DNA from: Fragum whitleyi
Lineage: Eukaryota > Mollusca > Bivalvia > Cardiida > Cardiidae
Length of the DNA stretch: 64,000 nt
Assembly: GCA_948146395.1 (NCBI GenBank)
Contig: OX411554.1
Location: 38,727,730 to 38,791,729, forward strand
Direction: 5' to 3'
The notes under the pieces are model-generated. The model saw nothing but the letters and a program-made list of their open reading frames with translations. It made no database searches and was not told the DNA's origin. Every line of letters begins with the position of its first letter. The stretch's first letter is position 1. Made by a program: the position numbers and the translations under genes. Below are positions 42,999 to 53,854 of this stretch, piece after piece.

Positions 42999-43033
<35 letters not shown>

Positions 43034-43051
43034 TTTATATATATATATATT
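42999..43051. repeat. (AT)n microsatellite
   Basis: Two AT runs around TAAATAATTT; cruciform-prone. Confidence 0.85.
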
Positions 43052-43446
43052 TTAAATTATTTAAAGAAGGGATTCATTTGCCATGGTAGAGATTAAGTAT
43101 TGATGACACATAAGTTGTAAAAAAGTGCACCAAAATAGTGACGTCTCAACAGCGTTACGGGAAAGTAGACGTGACGTTTTGTTTTGATTTTCATTTTAGA
43201 CTCCATTGTGAATGTGTAGTTATGGATGTAAATTAATTGTATAAAATCTAGCTGTTTTTCTGAAGAAGGCATAAGCCGAAAATTAAAATATAATGAGTTA
43301 TATTGAATATTTGTTTAATAACAGTAATATCTGTGCCGCTTTTATTAGTGCAATGTTCATGTAATGAAAATAAGAAAATTGAAACTTCACAAAATAAGCG
43401 ATATTTATTACCTCCCTTTTGCCTCGTTCAACATAAAAACCCTATA

Positions 43447-43690
43447 TCACTACAATTTAAACATTGTGGAATTGACAAGGTGAACGATTTTGGAAAGATT
43501 TCCGAATGATATTGAATGAGTGAGTAGAGCGAGATTAGAGTGAAATTTAAGGGAGGTTATCCTATAACGCTAATTTTGTTCAGAATGAACAAAATTAGAG
43601 ATATGTATTACCTCCCTTCAATAAAATATGCATTATAGTTCTATCAATAGCTTCCTAGAAGATCTCCACATACGATTCAAGCATTTAAGG
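43447..43690 (+). mobile_element. Tc1-type MITE, truncated
   Basis: Left half and central hairpin present (CGCTAATTTTGTTC / GAACAAAATTAG); stops near 43690 in a poly-T tract. A further hairpin-arm fragment lies at 43390-43415. Confidence 0.65.
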
Positions 43691-44148
43691 ATTTTTTTAA
43701 TTTTTTTTTTTTTTCATGTTTTACTTCAAATGTGTTGAACAAAGTACCAAGGTCGAATTACCAATCAAATAGTCCAAAATTACTACACTTACGTCTGAGA
43801 TACTTTCCAGTTTACGGAAAAGTCCGAGCGATGCTCCGAATGGCATCAAGCAAGTCGTGACCAAACAACGATTGATTGTTTTTACATTTGTATTCTGTAT
43901 AAGATTTGTCCAAACTTCCTTTTTGATAAGAATTATCTCGATGGATACATTTTTGTTTGCTTAGCTTAAGTAAAGGTCCTTCTAACAGGATATTAAATTG
44001 TTTAATTCCTTGTTGCAACTTGCAAACCTTTATTATTAAAATGTTGAGTGACAATCAATTCATAGCAATAATGACTGTGCAAATCAATGAATTTTCCTTT
44101 CCGATCACACTTCCATGTATGAGATCATTTAAAGGAAAACATTAAAAA

Positions 44149-44249
44149 CAGTGTTTTCAAGTTTTTATTTCAGATCCCAATGAAGTTAGAATTAAAAAAA
44201 TATAGTTTAAATGCATTAGGATCTGAAACTAAAAACTTGAAAACACTGT
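44149..44249. mobile_element. 101-bp hairpin MITE (CAGTGTTTTCAAG ends)
   Basis: CAGTGTTTTCAAGTTTTTAT / CTAAAAACTTGAAAACACTG pair over more than 30 bp. CAGTG starts and a TA on the right flank suggest a Tc1-type MITE. Confidence 0.6.
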
Positions 44250-44363
44250 ATGAATATGCATAATCATAATCATAATCCTAAGAATGCTATGGCTTTCACT
44301 TCATACCCAAACATTCTTTTTTTCATTTCTCATAATGTGACTTAGGCTAACGAGAAGGTACAG

Positions 44364-44600
44364 TTTTGAACATCATGAAATTGACAAGATGACTGTTTTT
44401 TTTTTTTTTTTTTTTTTTTTAATGGTTTTTTTTTTTTAAATTGAATATGTGTGGGTACAAATTTTGAGTGAAATTCAATGGAGATAATCCAATATAGCTA
44501 ATTTTGTTCAAAATGAACAAAATTAGCTATATGTATGACCTCCCTTTAATCAAACGTGTCTGCGTGGACCAATCAGACTATTGGAACCAATTTTTGCACA
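44364..44600 (+). mobile_element. Tc1-type MITE with poly-T expansion
   Basis: Left end ACAGTTTTGAACATCATGAA, then a long T run (44396-44420) in place of the GATTTTGG segment. Central hairpin intact (AGCTAATTTTGTTC); the start of the subfamily II block follows (GTGGACCAATCAGAC). Confidence 0.65.
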
Positions 44601-45111
44601 AGCTTACGAAATAGATGCGTACTCTTAATTATTTTTATGGTGTATGAAACCAATTTTTCAGGAAATCAGAATAAAAATCTGGAAGTAGAATCTTACTTTT
44701 AGTATAAATGTTATCTGACACACGAGGGAAAAGATAGGAACCGATTGGATAGAGATAGGTTTACGAAAACAGAAAGTAATATATGGACAAAATGATTTGG
44801 TCGTGTTTTAGCTCACACTGGTATTTTTCATCAAACGTGACAGGAATACCTCTAGAAGATCGTTCATTAAATTTTGACCAGACCTTTTTGGGGTTTGATG
44901 GAGAAGCGCTTCCTTTTATAAATAAAATTGTTTTAAGATCTTCTCCTCCGTAACCTATGGGCGAACTTTGATAGAAAACTTTGTCGGACTGTTTTTTTAA
45001 AGTATCTTCCTATTTATTTTTATTATTTTTTGTTGTTGTTGTTTTGTTCTCTTTGTTTATTTTAATTTATGTAATTGAAATTTATATTAGTTTTGTTATT
45101 TGAATGGAGTT

Positions 45112-45394
45112 TTTCGCCGTTTTAAACAAACTTTCAGACAGAGGCCGGAGTAACTAAAAATGGATTTTTGTTATTTCCAACAGCAGTACTACTTTAACAT
45201 CCTTTCCAGGCTCAAGCTGCTATTCCATATAGTACTTCTATTATCAACCAATCGAATTGAGGCAATAAGTCGGAAAGAATTGGTGTCGTCGTTGTTGATC
45301 GAACCCGTTTACATATTAGTATTCCCACAAACATGTAGTAACCTGCGACTAGACCTACACGCTAATATTTTGTGTCTAACAAAAGACCGGTGCT
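45112..45394 (-). mobile_element. SINE copy
   Basis: Reverse SINE (GGCCGGAGTAACTAAAAATG, ACATCCTTTCCAGGCTCAAG) of a sister subfamily with an extra 3' block (GACTAGACCTACACGCTAAT). Shares this with 46079-46313 and 47115-47170. Confidence 0.65.
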
Positions 45395-45824
45395 ACAGTT
45401 GAAAACATAGTGAAAGTGAAAATCATTCCGTTAAAAATCATTCTAAATCATTCACCCAATGCTCCATTCATTATTTCCAAACACTCACTTAAATCGATCA
45501 AAAACGCTCCGAAAGTATTAGAAAGCATTTCGAAAGCGTTTAAATTTATTCAAATCGATCAAATTCATCTACAAATATAATGGCTGTTGTGGATTTTAAA
45601 GTGTCTGATTTGTCCATGAAGACGCACAAACAAAAAAGTACGAATAGTTTATTAAAGGGAGGAAATAAATATCGCTAATTTTGTTCATCCTGAACAAAAT
45701 TAGCTATGTTGGATTACCCTCCCTTTAAATTCACTCAAAACTCGCTCTTAACACTCATTCAACTTCATTCCAATATAATTCCAAAATCATTCACTTTGTC
45801 AATTTCACGATGTTGTTAACTGTA
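45395..45824 (-). mobile_element. Tc1-type MITE, subfamily II, full copy
   Basis: Both ends good (CTACAGTTGAAAACATAG; CACGATGTTGTTAACTGTA). Subfamily II block and hairpin intact. Inserted at the end of a SINE. Confidence 0.82.
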
Positions 45825-45961
45825 TATGTTTGGGTGTGATGGCATATCATTTCTTTCTCTATAAAAAGTCTCTCAAGATCTTCTCCTCCGGAACCTTTGG
45901 GCGAAATGATTAAAATCTTGGTTGGACTGGTCCTCTAAATTTTTCCCCTAATTATTTTCTT

Positions 45962-45992
45962 ATTCATTTACTTATTTATTTATTATTTAAAT

Positions 45993-46039
<47 letters not shown>

Positions 46040-46046
46040 TTTCATT
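45962..46046. repeat. (TTTA)n microsatellite
   Basis: About 20 TTTA units with minor breaks, just before a SINE. Confidence 0.85.
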
Positions 46047-46078
46047 TATTTCATTTATATATTATCTATAAATAGTGT

Positions 46079-46313
46079 AGTTTTAAACCCCTATAAACAA
46101 ACTTTCAGTTATATTATGATGGCTGGAGCACCTAACAATGGATTCCTGGTATTTCTCACACCATTACTACCATAACATCCTTTCCAGCCTCAAGCTGTTA
46201 TTCCACACAGTTCAACGGTTATCAGCCCATTTGATTGAGGCAATAAGTCGGGAAGAATGAGTGCTGTCGTTGTGGATCGAGCCCGTTTACATATAAGTAT
46301 ACCCATAAGTATG
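46079..46313 (-). mobile_element. SINE copy interrupted by a TIR element
   Basis: GCTGGAGCACCTAACAATGG and ACATCCTTTCCAGCCTCAAG; continues at 47115-47170 after the 800-bp insert. Confidence 0.65.
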
Positions 46314-47114
46314 TATACTGAGTTCCATTTTTTAGATTTTTACAAAGCTGGAGGGAAATTATGGAGTAAATTTGATTCAATACTTTTAGTCAAGGCCTTT
46401 TGAAATTAAAAGTCAAATCAGATTTGGATAAAGTATCGCATGCTGCATACGCGCAGGCAGATCTTAAATTGTTGCGATTTGACCTCGTTACAATTTTTCT
46501 ATGGTCAAAGCTATGTGTTGATATTGCCTTATAGAGTATAAGAAGCCATTCCAAGCCATCTCCAAACAAAATTTTTAATTTTTAGGCAGACGTTACGTGT
46601 ACGTCAACGTTAGACATTACTACGTTGTTAGGTCATTAACTTGTCGTTGAATGGTGCGATGGCGTTCTATGACATCTCGATTTGCTTATTAAAGACCTTA
46701 CAAAATGATTACCTCGCTTTCTATTGGAACATGAATGTTGGATCAATTTTAATGACGTTCTAAATCTGACAGGGTTAGATTTTATTCAACAACGTTTATT
46801 GGTAGCTAAACTACGCTGTAGCATCGTGCACGATTGTATTGAAGATATGATTTTATGCTTAGGAAAGCCGCCAAGATTGAACTGAATGCATTTTCAGACC
46901 AATTATTCGTCTAACGCGTGTTGCACATGCAAAACATGCAAAATCAAATGTCTTAGTTTAGCGGAAAATGTGTACTCATTGCGTGAGTTTTTTTTCAAAT
47001 ATCGTTTGCACATACTCTTGGGGATAGTCATGCGACATTTCATGACGAAAGATTGCATAATTTCAGAGATATTCAAAATTCAAAAGTGCACACTTTCTTT
47101 TGGAACTAAGTATA
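46314..47114. mobile_element. TIR-bounded element (TATACTGAGTTCCA ends) inside a SINE
   Basis: Left TATACTGAGTTCCATTTT and right inverse TGGAACTAAGTATA. SINE sequence stops just before 46314 and resumes just after 47114 (GGCTAGGCCTACACGC), so borders are fixed by the interruption. Its interior 46780-47045 recurs inverted at 63508-63772. Confidence 0.65.
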
Positions 47115-47170
47115 TTAACATGCGGCTAGGCCTACACGCAGTATTATGTTTCTGACACAAGGCCGGGGCT

Positions 47171-48783
47171 AAACGATTGTACTCGTGAAGTTGAGTTAAT
47201 GACATGAAATAATGAGCAACGAAGATGTTGATAGTTTTGTTTCATTTTCTTTCATTTTTCCATGATTCATAAAGAACAATAAAATAAATCTCCTGATGTG
47301 CTTCAGAGACGTAAATAATCTCGTCATGTTACATCAATCACAGATCTCCATGGTAACGAAAATAGGTCAAAAATTACAAAATGTACAAAAAATGTGCATA
47401 AAAATCAAACAAATAAGACAAACAAAATACAAACATCAATGCACTTGTAAGTATATAAAAAAGCAAGCCTATCGTATGACGTCATGTTGATAAGTGACCA
47501 AATTGCTTTCAAGATGAAAAGGTCGCGAATCGTTTGAAAAATGAAACCCCGCTTTGCACGTGAAAACACGTGCAAAGTGGGGTAAAATTTCTAAACGTTT
47601 GTAAACGTGTCTTCATCCTTCTAAAATTTGCCGAATAATTCCCAAATTAACAAAAAAAGTAATTGATCTTTGTCGACCGATTTAAAAGCGTTAATTCGAC
47701 AAACATCGATATACAGCGGAATTATTGATACGTATCAATATCAACCCATCGATTTGTCCTATCTCATTTGGGTATCAATATTTTGAAACAAATTGGCTCT
47801 TATCCTCCAGTATTGCCCAACAACCGCAGAATTTCAAGTACTTATTGGCCAAATTAAAAGAATCGATCACTTGTTTTTAACAAACAGGGATCAACAATCT
47901 AATTCAATCAAATAGAAGCGTCCCGTGGCTAAGTGCTTCTAGAAGGATTTTAGTTCGATCCATATCTTCAGAAACTGTGATAAATGTACAAATTTATGCA
48001 AAACATTCACAAATACAAAATAAAATCCTTTTTCGCACGATTGATAAATTATTGAATCTAGTTTTGAGATTACGGAAACCTTTTAAAAACAGCTTCATAT
48101 ACGCTCAATGAAAGAAGTGTATTTTTGAATTTTGGCATAAATTGCTATATCTTTAAACATTTCCTTAACTACTAAATGGTCTCAATTTGTCTTACAAAAA
48201 GAAAATCACGCGTCAATTCTTTGGTGTCCTTAAAGAAGAAGAAAGATTGTAAACATTGGGAAAAATACCATTGTATTTAACAAGCGATATGTCCTTTTCC
48301 CTCTCTGTTATCTGCTTAACACGTTTCATAAATTTGGCAAATTCTAGTCTTTGTTCTGTTGTGTCTGTTCTTTGAAAGAAAATCTTCAGTCTTTATTTGC
48401 CGTATTATGGGTGATTCAAGTGTCAAAAACTTCGATAATCGCCTTTTTCGACTGTTCCTATCGTATTGATTGATGTGACGTCATTGTATTTGTAAACCCT
48501 TCTACGAATGGTCGCCTACTTAAAAGTGACTAATCGTAGTAGGCCGACAAATGCTACGACAGCTCATTGGTAACATGATGTCACATGACGTCATTTGATG
48601 TCACATGGTAGGAACGTAAGCATAATTTATGTGTATGTACTTTGATGATTAACAATACTTGTTCAAGTTGAATTTTTCAAAAAAGATTCTGTTCAGTTTG
48701 GTTCGGTTAGCCGTAGTTTAAAACAAAGGGCCATTATCCATTCACCCATCGTTGATACATATGAACATTGGTTGTGTAAAAAA
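47171..48783. other. No gene seen; CRE-like motif cluster
   Basis: No coding stretch. TGACGTCA-type sites occur at 48476 and around 48570-48605, where GATGTCACATG stands twice around a TGACGTCA core. Whether they act is unknown. Confidence 0.4.
47546..47583. repeat. Short near-perfect hairpin
   Basis: ACCCCGCTTTGCACGTG - AAAA - CACGTGCAAAGTGGGGT, a 17-bp stem with one G-T pair. Confidence 0.55.
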
Positions 48784-48789
48784 TTTAAT
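48784..48789 (-). terminator. Poly(A) signal ATTAAA for the mucin-like gene
   Basis: ATTAAA 20 bases after the inferred stop codon on the - strand, a common variant of the cleavage signal. Its position fits a very short 3' UTR. Confidence 0.4.
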
Positions 48790-48808
48790 AAATAACTCTG
48801 GTTGAGAA

Positions 48809-48888
48809 TTAACACTGGCTTATAAAGGTGTAAAGTACCCCACATACGGCAAGCATAACGGCGACCATGGACGGGACGTGGAATGAAC
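48809..48888 (-). CDS. Mucin-like gene exon 3: hydrophobic C-terminal tail
   Basis: Acceptor TTTTTTCAG|GT. In phase 1 it reads SFHVPSMVAVMLAVCGVLYT and FISQC before TAA. The phase matches exon 2 exactly, and the combination of signal peptide, glycan-rich stalk and hydrophobic tail is coherent, which is the main argument for the join. Confidence 0.6.
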
Positions 48889-51800
48889 CTGAAAAAATAG
48901 AGAAAAAATGCATTAGGTCTCGCAAAAATTAAACGTGACGTCTGTGCTTTAGATGTGACGGAGCTAACAATATCTTAAAGCGTTTGAACTTGAGGAAAAG
49001 CCAAATGTTCGAATATTTTAACAAATCTATTCATCCCATCGCTTGCGTATTAAACGAAAATCTATTTATCCTAAAATTTGGGGGGACGTGTATAACTGTG
49101 CAGTACTAGAGTGTTTTAAAGGGAGGTAATAAAATGTCGCTAATTGCGTCAAATTTTGACGAAATTGTCGATATGTATTATATCCCCTGAATTTCATTCA
49201 AAACTCACTTCAGACATTCATTCAATTCCACTGCCATTCCCATTGTCAATATCACGAAATTGATAACTGTATGTACGTTAAAAAATATCACAAAAAATAT
49301 GAATTGTCTAACCTATAGCCATAAAAGTCACCCAACAATTTTGCCCTATAATTTGTGAATATTTCACTTGATATTTTTGTCTCCCTTTTAAAGATAGAAG
49401 TCTGTCTAGCTTCGTCAGTACATGTTCAATTCTTCAATAGAGTTCTAAATCAAGCTTTTTTTCCCATTCAATTCAATTTCAAAAATTAATTTTTTTTATC
49501 TCAACAGTCGCCTTTCACTAATGATTGAATTATATTTTTAATAGTACGTCCAAATGGGAGGAGAAGATGATTGTCCGAAAAGGATATGTAATTGTAATGG
49601 TGTGACATACGACGGGAATGTACGTCTAAATGCACCATCTACCGGTATAGTTGCATCAGCTACCGAAATAGTTGCACCAGCTACAGAAAATTACTAATTA
49701 CTGTTGAAAGCGATTTTATAGCCTAAAACAAAACAAAGGAATTATAATGTATATATGTACAAGTTTAAATGAGTGGTCAAATGTCAATTTTGTCTTAACA
49801 GTATATAGACAAATTTTGCCATTGATCACTCACTTAACACTTTCTGTTTTACAAAATTTTGGACCTGTCCAAATTCAAAGGTTTTGCAGACGAAAATTTA
49901 AAGTGGATTTAATTTGAAAAATAATCATTCAGTGGGGTAGAAAATAGTGTGGAAAAAGAAGAAATTGCTTGTCAGAAGCAATTTCTTCTTTTTTCACAAT
50001 GTTTTCTCAATCATAAAATCACAGGCACGTAAAATGCAGGGATTAAACAGCAAAGGGTTAAACTTATGCAACTACATGTATAGTACCTGTATTACCCTCA
50101 GAACCGGTGTTGTTTTGGTTAGTCGGATTATTTGTGCCAGTTTGATTAGAATTTGAACCAGTATTATTCGAGCCATCCGTAGTCCCAACTACGACGTTTT
50201 CGGTTGTTGGCGTGTTCCCATGTACTGCAGGGGGTTTAGCTGTAGCTGCTGTACTGTTTGCTGCTTTTGGTGCTGCAGCTGTCGATGTTTTCACTGTTGT
50301 AGCCGCATCTGGAAATTAAATTCGACACGTTGTTATTAAACAGATCCCTGCTGTCAAATAAAAATCCGAACGACCAATCAAAACCCTCCTTTATACGTTT
50401 CCTTTCGCTGTCCACGACAGTAGAAGAAATCTTAAGGTGCTTTCTTAATTGTGAGGAGCGAGTTTTAAATGATTTATGCAATTATTTGATCAATTTAATA
50501 GAAATATTGAGCATTTTGAACGATTTTGAGGCGGTTTCAGACAATTTCGGAGCGTTTTTGAGTATTTTGAGTGACTGTTTGGAATGAATGATTGGAGCGC
50601 CCAATAGAGTGATTTTGGATGGTTTTGATCTGAATACTTGTCAATTTCAGATTGTTTTAACTGTTGATGCATCGTGATAATGGCCTTAACCTCGAACCAT
50701 TTTAAATCACTCACTTAGTGCTCCATCGTTCAATTCAAAGCACTCACTCTAACCATTATAATTTAACTAATAATTTAAACTCTCAAAAATTACATTTGAC
50801 TCGCGAAATGATTCCATGATTTTATTTTTTCTGAGATTTCGAAGCATCTGATTGGACCATAAAACATGAAAATCTATCTACATAAAGCTAGTTAAATCGT
50901 GAATTGATATTCATCCCAACCAAAACCATTATAATTCACTCACTCAGCACACCATTCATTCATTCATTCATTCATTCATTCATTCATTCATTCATTCATT
51001 CATTCATTCATTCATTCATTCATTCATTCATTCATTCATTCATTCGTTCATTCATTCATTCATTTATTCATTCATTCGTTCGTTCATTCATTCATTCATT
51101 CATTCATTCATTCATTTATTTATTCATTCATTCATTCACTCAAACCATTCAAAAACGCTCATAATCACTTAAAAAATAATAAGATCAACAACATTCAAAA
51201 TTCATATAGCCTGAGAAATAATGCGATTTCACTGGTATAACTCAAATTAAAAGCGTCTGATTGGTTCAAGAATTAGGAAATGGAATGCTATTTGTAGAGC
51301 TTGTATTCAATTTAATTAAAGGGATGTAATTAATATCGCTATTTTCTTTTTCTTTTTTTTTCATCCTGAACAAAATCAGTGAAATTGGATTACTTCCTTT
51401 AATTTCACTAAAAACTCAGTCATCGCACTCATGAAATTGAATTCAAATATCATTCCAAAAACATCCACCTTGTCATTTTCACGATGTTACTAAGTGTAAA
51501 TGGAGAACCTGCATGTCTATTAAATCAATTCCAAAATCCTTCACCTTGGCAATTTTACGATTTTCTTAACTGTGAAAAGACTAAGATGTGGTAAGGTGGT
51601 TTGCTAAGGCTCATGTTTACCCTTGTCACGCTTAATTAAAACATTGACCAAATTGCTTGAAAATCACAGTACTTCTTTAACTGGGTGTAGCTTTTGGGAT
51701 ATCTATCATTTCTGAAGATAAAAAAAAAAAAAAAAAACTTAGTTTGTTTTTTCACTTACTACAGGAAAAACAGATGGTTTGTAAAATTAGTTCAGACTTC

Positions 51801-51989
51801 ACATATTTGCATGCTGGTGACTTTCTTAACCTCTTACCATAGTAGGAATATTCTGGGTATAGCTTGGCAAGGGTTAAAGGTTTTGTTGTTGTTGTTTTTC
51901 GATAAGATAAAGATTGGAAAGCAGTTACCTGTTAGAATAAGTGATGAGGCGAAGATCGCAGTCAATGACAGCACAAATCGGGAATCCAT
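48809..51989 (-). CDS. Small secreted or GPI-anchored mucin-like protein (3 exons)
   Basis: Three - strand exons (51989-51929, 50308-50087, 48888-48809) join through two phase-1 introns into 120 codons plus TAA. Residues 1-22 (MDSRFVLSLTAIFASSLILT, then DA) are a signal peptide. About 75 residues rich in Thr, Ala, Asn, Gly and Ser follow, with four or five Asn-X-Ser/Thr sequons and no cysteine: a typical heavily glycosylated mucin-like stalk. The last exon supplies VPSMVAVMLAVCGVLYTF and ISQC, a hydrophobic end with almost no polar tail, as in GPI-attachment signals. Small residues (NTGS) before it could be the attachment site. I do not recognise the family. The exon joins are inferred from splice motifs and matching phase, so a fourth exon or an alternative end is possible. 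Confidence 0.62.
49105..49271 (-). mobile_element. Tc1-type MITE, subfamily III fragment
   Basis: Hairpin GCGTCAAATTTTGACGAAAT with AGGGAGGTAAT arm, then the right half ending ATCACGAAATTGATAACTGTA. Lies in the last intron of the mucin-like gene. Confidence 0.65.
49538..49691. CDS. Exon-like stretch open on both strands
   Basis: Minus strand: after TTTTCTGTAG| (49680) a phase-1 frame runs 47 codons (GATISVADATIPVDGAF and on) to TAA at 49538. This would fit as an alternative last exon of the mucin-like gene. Plus strand: after TTTTTAATAG| (49545) a phase-0 frame reads YVQMGGEDDCPKRICNCNGV then TYDGN, with possible donors AAT|GTACGT and CCG|GTATAG, stopping at 49691. At most one is likely real. 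The plus reading has a cysteine pattern that looks protein-like; the minus reading has the matching phase. The family is not recognised. Confidence 0.3.
49838..50057 (-). mobile_element. piggyBac-like MITE, copy 2
   Basis: Inverted, near-identical 220-bp copy of the element at 25607, again bounded by TTAA (49834-49837, 50058-50061). It lies in intron 2 of the mucin-like gene, about 30 bp from the exon 2 donor. Confidence 0.8.
50087..50308 (-). CDS. Mucin-like gene exon 2: Thr/Ala/Asn-rich stalk
   Basis: Acceptor TAATTTCCAG|AT. Reads DAATTVKTSTAAAPKAANST onward to NQNNTGSEGNTG. Two donors are possible, both in phase 1: ACAG|GTACTA at 50087 and GAGG|GTAATA at 50096; the first resembles the exon 1 donor. 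Unspliced, the frame runs on to a TAA at 50064. A piggyBac-like MITE begins about 30 bp into the following intron. Confidence 0.62.
50418..50664 (+). mobile_element. Tc1-type MITE, central hairpin lost
   Basis: Contains GAGGAGCGAGTTTT and TTTGGAATGAATGATTGGAG and a diverged right end (TCAGATTGTTTTAACTGT). Lies in intron 1 of the mucin-like gene. Confidence 0.65.
50884..51573 (-). mobile_element. Tc1-type MITE with large CATT expansion, plus a second end fragment
   Basis: The family's CATTCATTC motif has expanded into about 190 bp of CATT repeats (50951-51140). The element otherwise runs to CACGATGTTACTAAGTGTA at 51499. A second right-end fragment follows at 51515-51573. Confidence 0.7.
50951..51140. 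repeat. (CATT)n microsatellite
   Basis: About 47 units with scattered CGTT and TATT variants, grown from the CATTCATTC motif of the host MITE. Confidence 0.9.
51929..51989 (-). CDS. Mucin-like gene exon 1: signal peptide
   Basis: ATG followed by a strongly hydrophobic 20-residue leader, ending ACAG|GTAACT in phase 1. The ATG is immediately preceded by GTATTTCAG, a good acceptor, so an upstream non-coding exon is likely. A TATATATA tract lies about 100 bp upstream at 52085-52095. Confidence 0.6.
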
Positions 51990-52267
51990 CTGAAATACGT
52001 ATACCTTGGTTTATTTGACCCGAATTTGACCTCTGTGGAAAATATGCTTAAATAACAATTACCGACATACTTTATCAATTAACAATATATATATTTCATT
52101 CAATACCGTGGGTTATTAATTCATATGAAAGCGCGTGCAATGTCGATTAGTAATAATCAGATTTTTTTTCGTCTAAATAGCTGGGGTCAGATTCGGGTTA
52201 ACAAAACCGCGCTATAATTAAAAGATCTATAGATAGCTGTACATGTCAGTGACATTGTTAGAGGGGT

Positions 52268-52704
52268 ACAGTTAAGGCCATCGTGAAATTGACAAGATGA
52301 ATGATTTTTGAATGATTTTGGAATGAATTTGAATGGGTGTGTGGAGCGAGTTTTGGGTGAAATAAAAGGGAGGTAACCCAATATCGCAAATTTTGTTCAG
52401 GATGAACAAAATTAGCGATATTTATTACCTAACTTTAATAAAATATACGTACTTTACTGTTCAAGTGTTTTCGTGGACCATTTAGACACTTTAAAATCCA
52501 CATCAGCCAATAAAATCGTAGAATGATTTGATCGATTGAAATAAATGTTGATCGTCTTGAACGATTTCGAAACATTTTCTAATGATTTGGGAATGTTTTG
52601 ATCGATTTGAGTGAGAGTTCGGAATGAAAGAGTGGAGCGCTGAGTGATCGATTTAGAATAATTTTGATCGAAGTGATGGTCAATTTCACGATGTTGTTAA
52701 CTGT
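52268..52704 (+). mobile_element. Tc1-type MITE, subfamily II, full copy
   Basis: Start GGTACAGTTAAGGCCATCG, intact hairpin, subfamily II block on the other strand, end CACGATGTTGTTAACTGTA. TA flanks are visible on both sides. Confidence 0.83.
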
Positions 52705-52845
52705 ATGGACATGGGTCAATTTAGAACCCTGTCGATTCTAAAAGACCTCAGGAATAATAAGGGAGTGCCGATGCGTGTCATTCCGCGTGTGGGTTTACAT
52801 GACGACAGAATTGTCAACCAGTCCGCTAAGGATGACCTTTCTTAA

Positions 52846-53215
52846 AACAAAATCAACGAAAGAATAAAAGAGGGAATATTCAAATTTGATAGCAAAACGC
52901 AGTGTTGCGTACATGTATTTAAAAATCCGAAGTACCACCAGTAGCGAAATTACATAGAAAATGAACCAAGTTTATTAAACTTCCGCCCGAGGTACGGAAA
53001 AGGCAGGGCAATGTTCCGAATGGTACATTGGTTTGCTAAAATGCTTACTCGGGCCTACGTCATACTTTGATTGAGATGCAATTTAAATTGTTAGCGGGAA
53101 AAATAGCCAAGACATTTCGATAGTATAATATTGTTGAAATGCATATTATTGTTAAGTGTGTATATATTGTATAGGTCCTAACGACTTCTAAGAATTTGAC
53201 TAGATTTTATTTGAT
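52846..53215. other. No gene seen
   Basis: AT-rich, no recognisable repeat. Confidence 0.4.
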
Positions 53216-53612
53216 TTGAATAGGGTTTCACGTCTCTTTCAACATTATTACAGCTATATCGCGACGGCTGTTGAAGCTGCTCATGGTTTCCTTTCATTTC
53301 TGTCACCAGTACAACAGCATCATTTCATCCAAGCCACCAGTTTTTGGTTGTTTGAATGGGTTTTTACGCCTCTATCAACACTTTTTCAGATATATCTCGG
53401 AGGCTGGATCATTTGCTTTCTGGCACTTCTCTCACCAGTACTGCAATTACATCTTTTCCTAGCATCCAGCTGTTTTCTCATAAAGGTCTACGATTATCAA
53501 CCCATTGGTGAGAGACAAATGGTCGGAAATGATGATTGCCGCTGTGGGGGATCGAACCCGGGGCCTAGAGTTTGACAGTCTGGCTGGCTACCAACTGCGC
53601 TATGACGGCGGG
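53216..53612 (-). mobile_element. tRNA-derived SINE, copy plus partial tandem copy
   Basis: 53345-53612 is a reverse SINE with a tRNA-like head (GGGGATCGAACCC). 53216-53345 repeats its tail part (GTTTCACGTCTCTTTCAACA, TCACCAGTACAACAG). The 119-codon open frame here is repeat, not gene. Confidence 0.7.
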
Positions 53613-53854
53613 TAACAGGCCACCAGTTGCTCATCCCACTTAAGCTTACTTCTTAACATACTTTGCATACACTCATTGGTGGAAATAAATGATTTTTTTA
53701 GAAGTCATCAGTCGTCGGCAAATTTAAAAAGTTGGCAGCTTATATCTACTTCCCTAAAAATTGAACAGTTGAGTAGTTTTAAGCAATAACCAATATCTAT
53801 TCATTTTTTAGCTCAAAACTAGTCTAAACATTTGAATTTAGACTACCCACACTT

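Noticed and set aside
43303..43509. Signal-peptide-like frame NICLITVISVPLLLVQC
   Set aside because: No ATG, and its second half is MITE sequence.
50904..51164. 86-codon frame of IHSF-type repeats
   Set aside because: It is the CATT microsatellite inside a MITE read in one frame.
51694..51993. 99-codon + strand frame
   Set aside because: Antisense to exon 1 of the mucin-like gene; lysine run comes from a poly-A tract.
53216..53575. 119-codon frame
   Set aside because: Runs through a SINE and its partial tandem copy; the same sequence in other SINE copies is not open.
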